The notes: generated from the sequence alone by a model not told the origin. 64,000 nt of DNA from Planctellipticum variicoloris (GCF_030622045.1 NZ_CP130886.1:186001-250000), one strand, 5' to 3'. Counted from the stretch's first letter, positions 1 through 9,395 are shown. Numbers and translations are program-made.

Positions 1-47
1 GCGGATCGGGGCGGCATGGCGAATCGCTCTCCGGCACGGGAAGCAGA

Positions 48-1052
48 TCAGGGAGCCAGCTCCGGGTGATAGCCCGCGATCTGCAACGGCATACGATACA
101 GCCCCGATCCGACCGTTGCATAGAGGATTTTTGACTCGTCACCCGTTCCAAAAGTGCAGTTGGTCGGCAACGCCTCGGTCGGCAGGAAGGCCAGTTCTTT
201 CCCCTCGGGAGAATAAACCACGATCCCATGCCGTCTCTCAGAACGGACCGCCGCATAAATGTGCCCTTCGACGTCCGTCGTCATCCCGTCGATTCCCAGC
301 TCCTTGCCGAAATCGACGATCACCGTTTTCTCCCCCAGCGAGCCGTCGGCGGCGACCGGAAACGCATTGAGCGTCATCCGCCCGGGAGCCGCCGGCGGAG
401 GCGAATCGGGCAGCCCCGGCGATCCGTTGTCGGTCTCCGCAACATAGAGAATCTTCCCGCCGGGAGAAAAGATCACGCCGTTGGGCTTGGTGATCGCATC
501 GGTGGCCCGAACGACCTTCCCGCCAGGAATCCACCGGTAAACGCTCATCTGGTCGAGTTCAAGGGGTTCGAAACCGACATACCGCGGATCACTGAAGTAA
601 ACCCACCCCTTCGGGTGGACGACCAGGTCGTTCGGGGCATTGAAGCGCTTCCCCTCAAACCGATCGACGAGCATGCGGAGCGTGCCCCGCGAAGTCACTT
701 CGCACAATCCCCGGTGTCCCCGATTGGCTCCGCAGACCGCCAGCAACCGCCCGCTCCGATCGAAGAACAGTCCGTTGCTCTGGCCGCTGTCGGCGACGTG
801 GACCTCGGTCTTCCCAGTCCTGGGCGAGAACTTCATGATCCGGCCGGCCTGAGTTCCCGCAATGGCGATGTCGCTGAAATAGACCTCGCCGCCAGGCGCA
901 ACGGCGACCCCCTCGGTGAACTCCCCCTCGTCCCAGAGAACTTCCCACTTCGATCCCGGAGCAACGATCCGCGGATCGCCCGATGGAGCGGCCTCTTGAG
1001 CAGCGCACGGCGAAATCGCCAACAGTCCCAGAAAACACCATACGGCCCGCAT
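48..1052 (-). CDS. SMP-30/gluconolactonase/LRE family exported protein
   Basis: This 334-residue protein is read as a calcium-dependent lactonase or sugar-acid hydrolase of the SMP-30 six-bladed propeller family. Visible family marks are the metal-ligand Glu in FTEGVAVAPGG near the mature N-terminus, PNDLVV, KPNGVIFSPGG and GIDGMTTDVEGHIY. The start at 1052 gives a signal peptide (MRAVWCFLGLLAISPCAAQ) and follows an AGGAGA ribosome site; the longer frame upstream of it has no such support. The mature enzyme is probably periplasmic. It stands alone, with no sugar-acid operon visible. The substrate cannot be told from sequence. Confidence 0.88.
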   Translation of the reverse strand: MRAVWCFLGLLAISPCAAQEAAPSGDPRIVAPGSKWEVLWDEGEFTEGVAVAPGGEVYFSDIAIAGTQAGRIMKFSPRTGKTEVHVADSGQSNGLFFDRSGRLLAVCGANRGHRGLCEVTSRGTLRMLVDRFEGKRFNAPNDLVVHPKGWVYFSDPRYVGFEPLELDQMSVYRWIPGGKVVRATDAITKPNGVIFSPGGKILYVAETDNGSPGLPDSPPPAAPGRMTLNAFPVAADGSLGEKTVIVDFGKELGIDGMTTDVEGHIYAAVRSERRHGIVVYSPEGKELAFLPTEALPTNCTFGTGDESKILYATVGSGLYRMPLQIAGYHPELAP

Positions 1053-1511
1053 GGAGCGTCTCCTGTCGGAATTCAATTGCGAGGGTCTTCGACGAGTCTC
1101 GACGGTGACTACCGTAACGGTGACGATTCCAGCCTCGCAAGATGCGATCTGATCTCTGCTCGCAAAAAACCGAAGATGAACCTCCCATGAAGCTCCAGAC
1201 GCACCGGAGGGGAACCAATGAAACGGTCTGTCCACCCAAAGACTTCACAAATTCAGGTATGCTCTGCCCCGCGAAATCACCGGTATCGACTCTGAAACAG
1301 TACGCCTTTTCGTCTTGTCCCCTCTCCCGACGTCTTCGTTGGGAGAGGGCCAGGGTGAGGGTCTTCGAAGTGGTCGGAGTGCCATTCACGGAGAAAGGAC
1401 GGCCCGCCTCACATTCGTGGCCCGTGATTGAGATGACTCAGGCTCTCAATCGAGTGAGCAGGCCATCGCACGGAATATTCTGGCAATTCGCGACTCCCTA
1501 TTCCCTTCTCG
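1053..1511. other. Intergenic region with repeats, no gene seen
   Basis: The 459 bases between two leftward genes hold no convincing coding frame. They carry a CCCTCTCCC/GGGAGAGGG palindrome and the start of a 7-nt repeat array near the 3' end of the SGNH gene. The promoter of the SMP-30 gene should lie here, but no clear -35/-10 pair was seen. Confidence 0.6.
1320..1361. repeat. Interspersed palindrome CCCTCTCCC...GGGAGAGGG
   Basis: Nine-base arms (1320-1328 and 1341-1349) with a 12-base loop are followed by CCAGGGTGAGGG. From memory this resembles a widespread short intergenic repeat of many bacterial genomes. It could form an RNA hairpin but has no T-run. Confidence 0.6.
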
Positions 1512-1533
1512 CTACTCGCTCGTCCCCCGACCC
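1485..1533. repeat. Degenerate 7-nt tandem repeat array
   Basis: Seven successive heptamers can be read: AATTCGC, GACTCCC, TATTCCC, TTCTCGC, TACTCGC, TCGTCCC, CCGACCC. The array overlaps the stop codon of the SGNH gene (1512-1514). It belongs to the same structural class as arrays near 6970, 28660, 31535, 32170, 39280 and 43800. Confidence 0.6.
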
Positions 1534-2606
1534 GAAATCCCGGCCCCGTCGAAGCAATCCGGAATCGCTGGCAGAACCATCTGGACCCAGAAACGGGTCC
1601 CGTCGGCAGTCAGGTGGCAGACATCGGAAAAGTGCTCACCGTCCGCGGGAAATTCACGGGCAAGATCGAGAAACCGCAGATCCGGCCCCGCCGCCGCGAC
1701 CGCCAGTTCGCGAATCTGCCGATTGTGCGCATCCAGCGTCCGCGACACGTTGTCCGGCAGCCCCCAGGCTTCCACCGGAAGCTCGTAAACGCCGGAGCCG
1801 TAGCCGAGTTCGTGCGAACGGAAGGCGTCGCGGGTGTAATTTTCCGGCAGGAACGACGCAAAACTGCAGAGCACGACAACGCCCTGTTGCTCCCGGACGC
1901 CGGCGACAATCTCGGCCAGGTTCTGACGAAACGGGCCGGGTGTCCGGATCTCGGAACCGAACGCGAGATCGGCCGCCTCCGGCTCCCCCAGACCGATCCG
2001 TTCCGCAGCCCGACTCGCCGTCTGAGTCAGAATCGCCGGCAGGTTGACAGTCCCGGCGGCCCTCCGACTCTCGAATCCGGCATACCAGGCGCAATGCGTG
2101 TAGTCCTCCCGAAACAGCCCCGGCGCGACGCAGTTCATGCGGATGTCGTTGATGCCGTGGTAAATGACGACGACGTCGAAACGCCGGCCCTTCAGAAACC
2201 GCCACTTGAGCAGACTGTCGCGCGAAGTATGCGCCGAGCGGGCGACGTTGTAGACCTGCACCGGACGCGAACAGCGGGTTTCCAGGACTCGCTGCAGTTC
2301 GGGGCCGACTTGTTCGAGCACGGACCCTCCCAGCAGCAGAACATCGAGCCGCTCATCGTCGGTTGCAGCAACATCAAGCGCCCCGGTTTTTCTCAGCTCC
2401 GGATAATAAAAATCCTCCAGCGATACCGCGGCCGTGGGCGCCACCACGGAAACGCCGTACTGGATGCGGAGAAAAATTTTGAATCCCAGCCAGACCAGGC
2501 CCAAGAGATAGGCGATGTAGAGCGGATACAGCACCAGCCGCCGGCGCCACCAGCGGCCGGGACGCCGCGGAGCGGATGGTTCGGCGGAGAATAACGGATC
2601 GGCCAT
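1512..2606 (-). CDS. Membrane-anchored SGNH/GDSL-like protein
   Basis: This 364-residue protein has one N-terminal membrane segment after an Arg-rich stretch (about residues 20-45 of the chosen form) and an exported SGNH-hydrolase-like domain. Block I reads LLLGGSVLEQ, with GGS instead of GDS so the serine is kept. Block III reads YHGINDIRMN and the C-terminal block has DVCHLTADGTRFW, supplying the Asp-x-x-His pair. It may be an esterase or an O-acyl-modifying enzyme of surface polymers; the substrate is unknown. The start (MADPLF) is a judgement: an upstream frame reaches 2711 and no strong ribosome site separates the options. The last codons overlap a heptamer repeat array. Confidence 0.72.
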   Translation of the reverse strand: MADPLFSAEPSAPRRPGRWWRRRLVLYPLYIAYLLGLVWLGFKIFLRIQYGVSVVAPTAAVSLEDFYYPELRKTGALDVAATDDERLDVLLLGGSVLEQVGPELQRVLETRCSRPVQVYNVARSAHTSRDSLLKWRFLKGRRFDVVVIYHGINDIRMNCVAPGLFREDYTHCAWYAGFESRRAAGTVNLPAILTQTASRAAERIGLGEPEAADLAFGSEIRTPGPFRQNLAEIVAGVREQQGVVVLCSFASFLPENYTRDAFRSHELGYGSGVYELPVEAWGLPDNVSRTLDAHNRQIRELAVAAAGPDLRFLDLAREFPADGEHFSDVCHLTADGTRFWVQMVLPAIPDCFDGAGISGRGTSE

Positions 2607-2912
2607 GCACTCGACTCTGGCACATTCCAGTTTCGCGTGCAAACGAGCCGCCATGCTCTCGTGACCAACCCGTTGAAGAATTCTGGCGTTGGAAACTCTG
2701 CGTCGGGCCATTGGAAACTCTCAGCCCTCGCCGCCGAACGGGGCCTCCACGTCTAACCCATCTCTGCGTCGGCAGTTGCCGCCCGTGGCGGGCCGGTTTC
2801 ACCGGCGCAAGAAATCTGGTAGAAGCGACCCGCGGCGACCAATGCGTAAGGTCCCGATGTGTGTGGTGAATCAGAACGGAGACGCGTTCTCCGTTTCCGG
2901 AGAGGTCAGGCC
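2607..2912. other. Divergent intergenic region, nothing recognised
   Basis: This 306-base gap separates the leftward SGNH gene from the rightward NagB-like gene. It should hold both promoters. Short frames in it look like chance frames of GC-rich DNA. Confidence 0.5.
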
Positions 2913-3863
2913 ATGGATCTGTTGAGCACCTTGTCGGGTTCGTTGATGGAAGGATTCTTCCCGGCGGGCTGGGATCTGAAGAAGATCGATGCCTGTGTCG
3001 CCAGCGATCCGGCGGCGATCAGCGAACGTCAGAAGTGGTGGCACAAACGCTTCGAACTCATGCCCTGCGCGACGCTCGCCGACTTCGACATGATGCTCGG
3101 CCACGAAATCGCCTGGACGATCAAGCAGAGCCGGGACAACGGGGATTCGCTGGCGCTGATCCTGCCGGTCGGTCCGATGGGGATGTATCGCTGGGCGATC
3201 TACTTCCTCCAGCAATGGAACGTCTCCTGCGACCACGTGCACGGCTTCAATATGGACGAATGGAGCGACGCCGAAGGAAATACGCTCCCCCCCACCAATC
3301 CGGGGTCGTTCCAGTATTCCATGGAGCAGGCCTTCTACGGCCCTCTCGGCAAATTGACGGTGCCGAAGAAGCAGCGGAACTTCGCGACGAAGAAGCTGCT
3401 GCCGACCTACGCCGACCAGATCGGTCAGTTGCGGGCCGATGGCGCCAAGCTGGGGGTCATCTTCGGTATCGGCCGGGTCTGCCACATCGCCTTCTGGGAA
3501 CCCCACTTCGCGGGCGAATTCGCCTCGGACGCCGAGTGGAAAAAGCAGACGCACCGCTTCGGAGCGAAGCTGCATCCGCTGACGGTCGAGCAGAACGCCC
3601 TCACCAGCTTCAAGAGCCGCACGACGCTGGTCCCCGCTTTCGCCAACACCATCGGCCCCGGACTGTTTCTGAACGCCGACAAGATCATCGGCGGCGCGGA
3701 CGGCACATTCGGCCGCGGCATGCAGTGGCAGGGGCTGAGCCTCTGGATGACGCTGCGTCACGAACCGACGCCGTGGATTCCGTCAACCTTCATGCCCACG
3801 CAGCCAGGCCGCCTCTTCTATCTGACGGAACTCGCCGGGCCCCTCAATGCGGAATGCAATTGA
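2913..3863 (+). CDS. Divergent NagB-like glucosamine-6-phosphate deaminase/isomerase family protein
   Basis: This 316-residue protein has the NagB/RpiA fold landmarks in order: [11 protein letters not shown] (sugar-phosphate loop), HGFNMDEW (Asp of the catalytic FNMDE motif) and [15 protein letters not shown]. In E. coli NagB the last motif supplies Asp141, His143 and Glu148; here His and Glu are kept but the Asp141 position is Val. It is also about 50 residues longer than E. coli NagB. It may be an isomerase or a deaminase of altered mechanism; no nagA or nagE partner is nearby. The start at 2913 follows GGAGAGGTCAGG, which decides against the upstream start at 2859. Confidence 0.8.
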   Translation: MDLLSTLSGSLMEGFFPAGWDLKKIDACVASDPAAISERQKWWHKRFELMPCATLADFDMMLGHEIAWTIKQSRDNGDSLALILPVGPMGMYRWAIYFLQQWNVSCDHVHGFNMDEWSDAEGNTLPPTNPGSFQYSMEQAFYGPLGKLTVPKKQRNFATKKLLPTYADQIGQLRADGAKLGVIFGIGRVCHIAFWEPHFAGEFASDAEWKKQTHRFGAKLHPLTVEQNALTSFKSRTTLVPAFANTIGPGLFLNADKIIGGADGTFGRGMQWQGLSLWMTLRHEPTPWIPSTFMPTQPGRLFYLTELAGPLNAECN

Positions 3864-3925
3864 GAAAAAGTGGGGAGCGGCTGGTGGCTCGTGATGACGG
3901 AGACAGGAAGCCGCCGGTCCTGCGA

Positions 3926-5134
3926 TTACGCGGGGCCGGCGGTTTCGCTTTCCCGACGCTCGAAAACCAGCGGGTGGTCGGACTGAGGATCGGCGACTCG
4001 CAGCGAAATTCGCCCCTCCAGAACATCTTCCAGCAGATCCCCGCAGACTTCCGCCCGCCACGTCTGCGTCAGCCGGGGCGGTTCCCCCTGGTGGTCGTTG
4101 TAGACGTGCCAGCGGACCAGATGCCGCAGGTCGGACGCCGTGCCGACGAGCGGCTGTGCAACATTCATCTCGGCACAACGATTCGCCAGCGCCAGCCCCA
4201 GGAAGTGGCCAAGCACCTGTTCGTCGTGCGATTTGTCGTCGTCGCCCGGTTTCGGAACGCGCGGCAATTCCGAGTTCGGCAGAGCGACCGCCGCCGCAAT
4301 GCACTTCAGCAGAGCCGGCGCCGCCTTGCGATATTCAGTCCGGTTCATGTCCCGCGTCGAACACAAATCGGCTTCGGTCGTCGGCTTCCGGCGGGCCAGC
4401 TCGATAATCAGATCGTCACGCAGAATCTTGCGAGCCGGGCGATTCTTTTCATTCGCTTCGCGATCGCGCCACCAGTAGACCTCGCGGGCGACCGCCTGCT
4501 CCCGCGGCGTCAGCCGATGCACGCTCGACAGCCGCAGCCACGCGTCGGGCGCCCGCTCGGCGACAGTTTCTTCGATCATCCGGGCGAACTCGGCCTCGGC
4601 CCAGCCCAGCCGGCCGAGCTTCTGCAGCGACTTGCACTGCTTATCCCAGATTTCCAGCACATGCTGGACGTCGTCCAGCGCATACTCCGTCTGTTGCGGC
4701 GTCAGCGGTCGGCGGCGCCAGTCGGTGCGGGTCTCCCGCCCGTGGGCCGTCTTGCCGACGACACGCCGGACCAGAGCCTCGTAACCCAGCGGAAAGCTGC
4801 GGCTCCGCAACCCCTCGGCAATCTGGATGTCCCACAATCGGCCGGGCGGCTTCCCGCAATGCGTCAGGCAAAAGCGGACTTCCTCGCGCCCGCCATGCAC
4901 GACGATCGCGGTCTTGTTGTCCGCCATCAGCTCCCACCAGGCGCTCAGATCGGTCACCGCGTACGGATCGACCGCCACGCAGCGCTCCCGCGTGGCGAAC
5001 TGCAGCAGGCACAGCTCCGGGCGATGCGTGTACTCGGAGACGAACTCCGTATCGAAGGCGACGATTCGAGCCTCGGCGATATGCCGACAGAGGTCGTCAA
5101 ACTCACTCTGATCGACGATCAGGGACTGCGTCAT
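3926..5134 (-). CDS. rnd: Ribonuclease D (DEDD 3'-5' exonuclease with HRDC domain)
   Basis: This 402-residue protein trims RNA 3' ends, classically tRNA precursors. The exonuclease domain occupies about residues 1-180: Exo I is FDTEF (first Asp and Glu), Exo II is VVHGGREEVRFC and Exo III is YALDDVQHV (Tyr and last Asp). In Exo II the usual Asp position is Glu. An HRDC-type helical region follows at about 210-290, and the C-terminal half matches the usual RNase D length. The start at 5134 gives a typical beginning (MTQSLIVDQSEFDDL); the in-frame extension to 5428 lacks family character. It is convergent with the NagB-like gene. Confidence 0.88.
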   Translation of the reverse strand: MTQSLIVDQSEFDDLCRHIAEARIVAFDTEFVSEYTHRPELCLLQFATRERCVAVDPYAVTDLSAWWELMADNKTAIVVHGGREEVRFCLTHCGKPPGRLWDIQIAEGLRSRSFPLGYEALVRRVVGKTAHGRETRTDWRRRPLTPQQTEYALDDVQHVLEIWDKQCKSLQKLGRLGWAEAEFARMIEETVAERAPDAWLRLSSVHRLTPREQAVAREVYWWRDREANEKNRPARKILRDDLIIELARRKPTTEADLCSTRDMNRTEYRKAAPALLKCIAAAVALPNSELPRVPKPGDDDKSHDEQVLGHFLGLALANRCAEMNVAQPLVGTASDLRHLVRWHVYNDHQGEPPRLTQTWRAEVCGDLLEDVLEGRISLRVADPQSDHPLVFERRESETAGPA

Positions 5135-5401
5135 GCGTCGGAACGATCTACGACGAAACCACGAAATGCGGAACGGACCCGGCCCGCCGCGGAAACTGGC
5201 ACGCATCGTCTCACGCGAAACCCGCCCTCGCAAGGGCGCGTCAAGGCCAAAATCGGCGCGATCGGGGAGACCCGCCCGGCCCACTCCGATCGCGCCGGTC
5301 GTGGTCGGGGCTGGGCGACCGGCCATTCGCGCTGGTATGCTCGGGATTTGATGCGTTTCAGCATCCGTCACACCGTGATCGACTTCGGGAGCGCCCGCAA
5401 C

Positions 5402-6835
5402 ATGGACCTGCAGCACGAATTCGCACAAATTCTCGCCCGGCGGACGTTTCTGGGACGCACGCTCGGCGGATTGGGGACGACCGCCCTCGCGGGACTGCTG
5501 GGACCGGGCTCAGTCCGCGGGGCAGAAACTGACGACACCCGCTGGCCAGGCGTCGTCCAGCCGCTGCATCTGCCGCAGAAAGCCAAGCGGGTGATTCACC
5601 TCTGCATGGCCGGCGGTCCCAGCCACCTCGAAACGCTGGACCACAAGCCCAAGCTGGCGGAGCTGCACGGTCAACCGATGCCGGAATCGGTCACCGCGGG
5701 GCAGCCCATCGCCCAGCTCCAGGGCCAGCAGCTCAAGATCCTGGCCCCGCAACATCCCTTCGAAAAATACGGCCAGTCCGGGCAGGAAATCTGCGCCAAG
5801 TTCCCGAAAATCGGCGGCGTCGCCGACGAGCTGTGCATCATCCGCTCGGTCGTCACCGAGGCGATCAATCACGATCCCGCCCACACATTCATGAACACGG
5901 GCAGCTCCGTTTCCGGCCGACCGAGCATGGGCTCGTGGAACTGGTACGGCCTCGGTGCCGAAACCCACGATCTGCCAGGCTTTGTCGTACTCACGTCGAC
6001 CGGGAAAAGTGGCCAGATGCAGCCGATCGCCAGCCGCCAGTGGCACAGCGGCTTCCTCCCCAGCCGGTTCCAGGGGGTCCGACTCTACTCCAAAGGGGAT
6101 GCCGTCCATTACATCAGCAACCCGGCGGGGGTCACCGCCGACCGCCAGCGGGACGTGCTCGATGCAGTCGGTGCCCTCAATCGCCAGCTCGACGCCTCCA
6201 TCGACGATCCCGAGATCGCCACGCGAATCAACCAGTACGAGCTCGCCTTCAAAATGCAGTCGAGCGTCCCCGAACTGATGGATCTCTCCAGCGAACCGAA
6301 GCACATTCTCGATCTCTACGGCGCCCAGCAGGGAGACGGCTCGTTCGGCACAAACTGCCTGCTGGCTCGCCGGCTTGCCGAGCGGGGCGTGCGGTTCATT
6401 CAGCTCTACCACCGCGACTGGGACCATCACGGCGGCATCAAGGGAGGCATCGAGCAGATTGCGGGCGAAGTCGACGGACCGTGCGCGGCACTCATCAGCG
6501 ACCTCAAACAGCGGGGCATGCTCGACGAAACGCTGGTCATCTGGGGCGGCGAATTCGGGAGGACGCCGATGGCCCAGGGGAACGGCCGCGACCATCACCA
6601 GAAAGGCTTTTCGATCTGGATGGCCGGCGGCGGGATCAAGGGTGGCACGAGTTACGGCCAGACCGACGAGTTTGGCTATCACGCCGTCGAAAACGTCTTC
6701 CACGTCCACGACCTGCACGCAACCATGCTGCACCTGCTGGGAGTGGATCACCTCAAGCTGACGTATCGCTTTCAGGGCCGCGACTACCGGCTGACAGACG
6801 TCTCCGGAAACGTGATCCACCAGATTCTCGCCTGA
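5402..6835 (+). CDS. DUF1501 domain protein with Tat signal
   Basis: This 477-residue exported protein belongs to the sulfatase-like DUF1501 family that is greatly expanded in Planctomycetota. Residues 12-17 (ARRTFL) plus the following Gly/Ala-rich hydrophobic stretch look like a twin-arginine signal. Family marks include HLCMAGGPSHLETLDHKP, FGTNCLLARRLAERGVRF, HHGGIKGG, GEFGRTPMAQG and GRDHHQKGFSIWMAGGG. Such genes are usually paired with a DUF1549/DUF1553 cytochrome-like gene, but here it stands alone. The start at 5402 has GGGAG about ten bases upstream; the frame is open far upstream but that part is antisense to rnd and not a gene. Biochemical function is unknown. Confidence 0.88.
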   Translation: MDLQHEFAQILARRTFLGRTLGGLGTTALAGLLGPGSVRGAETDDTRWPGVVQPLHLPQKAKRVIHLCMAGGPSHLETLDHKPKLAELHGQPMPESVTAGQPIAQLQGQQLKILAPQHPFEKYGQSGQEICAKFPKIGGVADELCIIRSVVTEAINHDPAHTFMNTGSSVSGRPSMGSWNWYGLGAETHDLPGFVVLTSTGKSGQMQPIASRQWHSGFLPSRFQGVRLYSKGDAVHYISNPAGVTADRQRDVLDAVGALNRQLDASIDDPEIATRINQYELAFKMQSSVPELMDLSSEPKHILDLYGAQQGDGSFGTNCLLARRLAERGVRFIQLYHRDWDHHGGIKGGIEQIAGEVDGPCAALISDLKQRGMLDETLVIWGGEFGRTPMAQGNGRDHHQKGFSIWMAGGGIKGGTSYGQTDEFGYHAVENVFHVHDLHATMLHLLGVDHLKLTYRFQGRDYRLTDVSGNVIHQILA

Positions 6836-6866
6836 CCCAACCCGCCGAAAGCACTCTCCCCCCCTT

Positions 6867-6920
6867 CCCTCGTTCCCAGGCTCCGCCTGGGAACGCACTC
6901 TTGGGACGCTCCGCGTCCTC
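6867..6920. repeat. Palindromic interspersed repeat, copy 1
   Basis: The core is a perfect 10-base inverted repeat GTTCCCAGGC/GCCTGGGAAC with a TCC loop (6872-6894). A shared tail follows, ending GACGCTCCGCGTCCTC. The same 54-base unit recurs at 7386-7439 with few changes. From memory, GTTCCCAGGCTCCGCCTGGG elements occur in many planctomycete genomes. Confidence 0.75.
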
Positions 6921-6962
6921 TTCTTCCCCTCCTTACCCACCACCTCTTCGCCCTCTCCTCCC

Positions 6963-6990
6963 CATCCACCATCCACCATCCACCAACCAC
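6963..6990. repeat. CATCCAC heptamer array
   Basis: Three exact CATCCAC units and one CAACCAC unit lie in tandem, preceded by degenerate C/T-rich heptamers from about 6934. It is a single-armed array with no complementary arm nearby. Confidence 0.7.
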
Positions 6991-7385
6991 TTCTTATGTG
7001 AATTCCGCGCAACAAACTCGCTATTTATGACGGGGACATAGGAGCATGCGCGTCGGCGGGCCACCGCCGGCGTTCCGGACGATTCCCGTCAAACCGGGCC
7101 TGATCAGGGCCCAGCGACGGGTCTTCCGCAAGGAGGATCCGAGGGGCGCACCCCGTGTGCGCACAGCCTCGACGTCGAGCTTTTCCCGTTCACCCGGCCG
7201 CAAGACCGGCGAACCTGATCAACGTGCTTGAACCGCCGGGACTGAAACCGGCGCAACATCACCGCCAGACGGACTCCGGCGGGACGGCCGTAAGAAAGCC
7301 GACCCGCCGGAGCCGATCGCGGTACGTACGGTGGACGTCCTCGTCCGCCGGTAGGGCCGGGCGCGCCCGGCCGAACTGTGCGATT

Positions 7386-7464
7386 CCCTCGTTCCCAGGC
7401 TCCGCCTGGGAATGCCTCTTCCAGACGCTCCGCGTCCTCCGTGTAGGGCAGGCTCCCGCCTGCC
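7386..7464. repeat. Palindromic interspersed repeat, copy 2, plus second palindrome
   Basis: The second copy of the 54-base repeat spans 7386-7439. It is followed directly by GGCAGGCTCCCGCCTGCC at 7447-7464, another perfect short palindrome. The mosaic of palindromes suggests a landing site for mobile palindromic elements. Confidence 0.7.
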
Positions 7465-7681
7465 GGTTTGTGCCGTCCATCTCCATTCCGGCACGCACGA
7501 GCGCCCTCTTCAAAACCACACAGCCCGCCCCACCCACGTCTCCACCACCTCGCTCAGCAACCGCTGCTGAGCGCGCAGAATCGCCCGCTGCACCCCCGCC
7601 GGGCCATCGTGTCGCAGCACATGGGCGTCATGGAGCCGGCCGTCATCGACTCCGGGCGGAGGGAGCCCGAACGTCCGCGAG

Positions 7682-7891
7682 ACCGCGGTTGCCGTTCCGT
7701 CCCGCTGCAACGCCTGCGGTTCGATGGAGCGCGGGCCGTGTCTCGGCAAGACCGAGCTGGACTTCGGCGGCATCGACTCGCAGGGAAAGCCGTTCACGCA
7801 CATCGTCCGCCGGAGGGTGCGGCGTGTGGGTTGTGGGCAGATGCGGATTGACGTGGTGCGAGAGAATCGTCTCGCAACGGCCCGCAATTGA
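7682..7891 (+). pseudogene. Decayed zinc-ribbon protein, prophage-type remnant
   Basis: An open frame without a normal start codon encodes VPSRCNACGSMERGPCLGK, then GGIDSQGKPFTHIVRRRVRR, then GCGQMRID, ending in a stop at 7889-7891. The CxxC and a late CGQ suggest a small zinc ribbon like those in prophage regulatory regions. The Cys expected three residues before the last one is Arg. No ATG precedes the Cys pair, and GTG or TTG starts with a ribosome site were not found. It sits 1.5 kb before a gpW-like gene, which supports a prophage origin. This is an inference from pattern only. Confidence 0.4.
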
Positions 7892-7947
7892 CCTTTTCTC
7901 AGCCACCCGATCGCCATGCGGGCGCTGATTTGCTTGCTCACTTCGAC

Positions 7948-9159
7948 TCACAGAGTAAATTTGCCACTCGAATTGTATCGGAAACATCGTTCGAAGCCCG
8001 CAGAGTTCCACAGTATGTCGAGTGCTGGACGCATCAGTTCATCTGCAGAATCGAGTTCTATGTCTTCGATCTGAACATCCGGCAGGATCAATTCGTCTTG
8101 GTTACAGCAGCCCCAGTCCGAGTCATGGCCATGAATCCACACCTTCTGCATTCCAAAGAAACTGAGCAGGATCCAAGCCGGTCCTGGAATCTCAAGTTTG
8201 CGGATGGCTTCACAATAGCCCGGCAGTCGATCGAGCAAATATCGGACGAATTGAGTTGAAAAGTACTCGTCATCTGGCATGTTTGCGCCAGGCCGAGCCG
8301 CTGCGACGCCACCAGCGGTCGCTTCAATAACTCCGTTGCGGAAGATCTGAACATAGCTGCGAGATCTACCATGCGATGGGTCTACAACGCATATCCCATC
8401 GAGATTGAATCGTGGTGAAGATCCGACGGTAGGGGAAATGGGTGCTAGCTTTTGCTGCACAGACCGAAGTTTTGCTGCGTCGAAGTTCATCCTTGAAACA
8501 AAGCTAGCCAGTGGCACGATGTGAACCATCATCGAAGGGATGCCTCGTAACATGAGTGGACCTCGCCCGCTACTGACCTCGTTAAGTCGGTGGCTTCGGA
8601 AAGTTCGGATTGTCTCGCTGATAGTCTGCGACAAACCAAAAGCTTGGCGAAGCTCCGAAGTGTCCATTGAGTAGACTCCTGCTGTATTCCGGGCGTAGAA
8701 CTGCCCAGGCTCTTTTCCGTAGATTACGCGATGCGGTGCGACCATGCTTTGATGCACCCGGATGATGATGACGTGCCTTGTGTTCGCAACTGGCACTGCG
8801 TGCACGTTGAATTGGATCCGCGGTTCAATCCAACGGGCCGCGAGCTCCGATATCTGCAACTGTAGGCCGTCGATATTCTCGTGTTCGACTCCACGGACTT
8901 CCTTCGGGATGCCGTTCGTGGCTTCGACACCGATCAGCAAGTGACCTCCGAGCGAGTTCGCGAAAGACGAGATGTCCTTCAAGAGTTCCACGCACTGGGC
9001 ACGCTGATGGGCTTGGTCTTTGGCGGGAACGTGAGGGTCCTTGAGAGTAAGTCGATAGAACTCGCGTTTGTATTCGATCGTTCGCTTCTCCGGGAGTGCG
9101 ACTTCGACAAGCCTTTGGAGGTCAAGTTCGGTGATCGCGTCGAGGTCCGTCGGCAGCAT
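7948..9159 (-). CDS. AlbA_2/Schlafen-type putative nucleic-acid-binding protein
   Basis: This 403-residue protein begins with an AlbA_2 (Schlafen AAA_4-like) region: EKRTIEYKREFY at about residues 24-35, then LLKDISSFANSLGGHLLIGVE near 59-79 and RWIEPRIQ further on. The remaining 200 residues have no recognised domain. AlbA_2 proteins are often transcriptional regulators or parts of anti-phage systems. The gene is visibly less GC-rich than its neighbours and lies inside a prophage-remnant patch, so horizontal acquisition is likely. The start ATG at 9159 follows AGAGAG. It stands alone, transcribed against the gpW-like gene. A defence role is only an inference. Confidence 0.75.
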   Translation of the reverse strand: MLPTDLDAITELDLQRLVEVALPEKRTIEYKREFYRLTLKDPHVPAKDQAHQRAQCVELLKDISSFANSLGGHLLIGVEATNGIPKEVRGVEHENIDGLQLQISELAARWIEPRIQFNVHAVPVANTRHVIIIRVHQSMVAPHRVIYGKEPGQFYARNTAGVYSMDTSELRQAFGLSQTISETIRTFRSHRLNEVSSGRGPLMLRGIPSMMVHIVPLASFVSRMNFDAAKLRSVQQKLAPISPTVGSSPRFNLDGICVVDPSHGRSRSYVQIFRNGVIEATAGGVAAARPGANMPDDEYFSTQFVRYLLDRLPGYCEAIRKLEIPGPAWILLSFFGMQKVWIHGHDSDWGCCNQDELILPDVQIEDIELDSADELMRPALDILWNSAGFERCFRYNSSGKFTL

Positions 9160-9395
9160 AGCGATGCTCTCTCGATTCCAACGTGTTCCAGATCAGTTCC
9201 GGCGAGTGAGGCCAACTCTGCGCAAGTTACCATGCCACCACGTTACACCGAAAGGTACACGTAGCCAGAGCCTCTCTGTGAATTGAAATATCCGCATCCC
9301 AGTTAATTCCTCCGTTTCCGGCCCTAGAAAGCCCTTCCCAGCCCCCGCTACCAGCACGAACCTGAATCGCGTCCCCTGCCTGCAGGAAGGTCGCG

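Larger units (their letters stand above)
6836..7681. other. Repeat-rich intergenic region
   Basis: No supported gene lies here. The region holds two copies of a 54-base palindromic repeat, a CATCCAC heptamer array, several GC hairpins (for example the 18-base palindrome at 7447-7464) and short frames on both strands typical of non-coding GC-rich sequence. A leftward frame ending near 7510 has an uncertain protein-like stretch (DGRLHDAHVLRHDG) that might be a phage gene remnant. It forms the left flank of the prophage-derived patch. Confidence 0.55.

Noticed and set aside
1142-2047. Plus-strand frame of 301 codons and its neighbour to 2594
   Set aside because: They are Arg/Pro/Ser-rich shadows of the SGNH gene and repeats, without ribosome sites.
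3035-5401. Long N-terminal extension of the DUF1501 frame
   Set aside because: It overlaps the NagB-like gene and runs antisense to rnd. Protein family marks and the Tat signal begin only at 5402.
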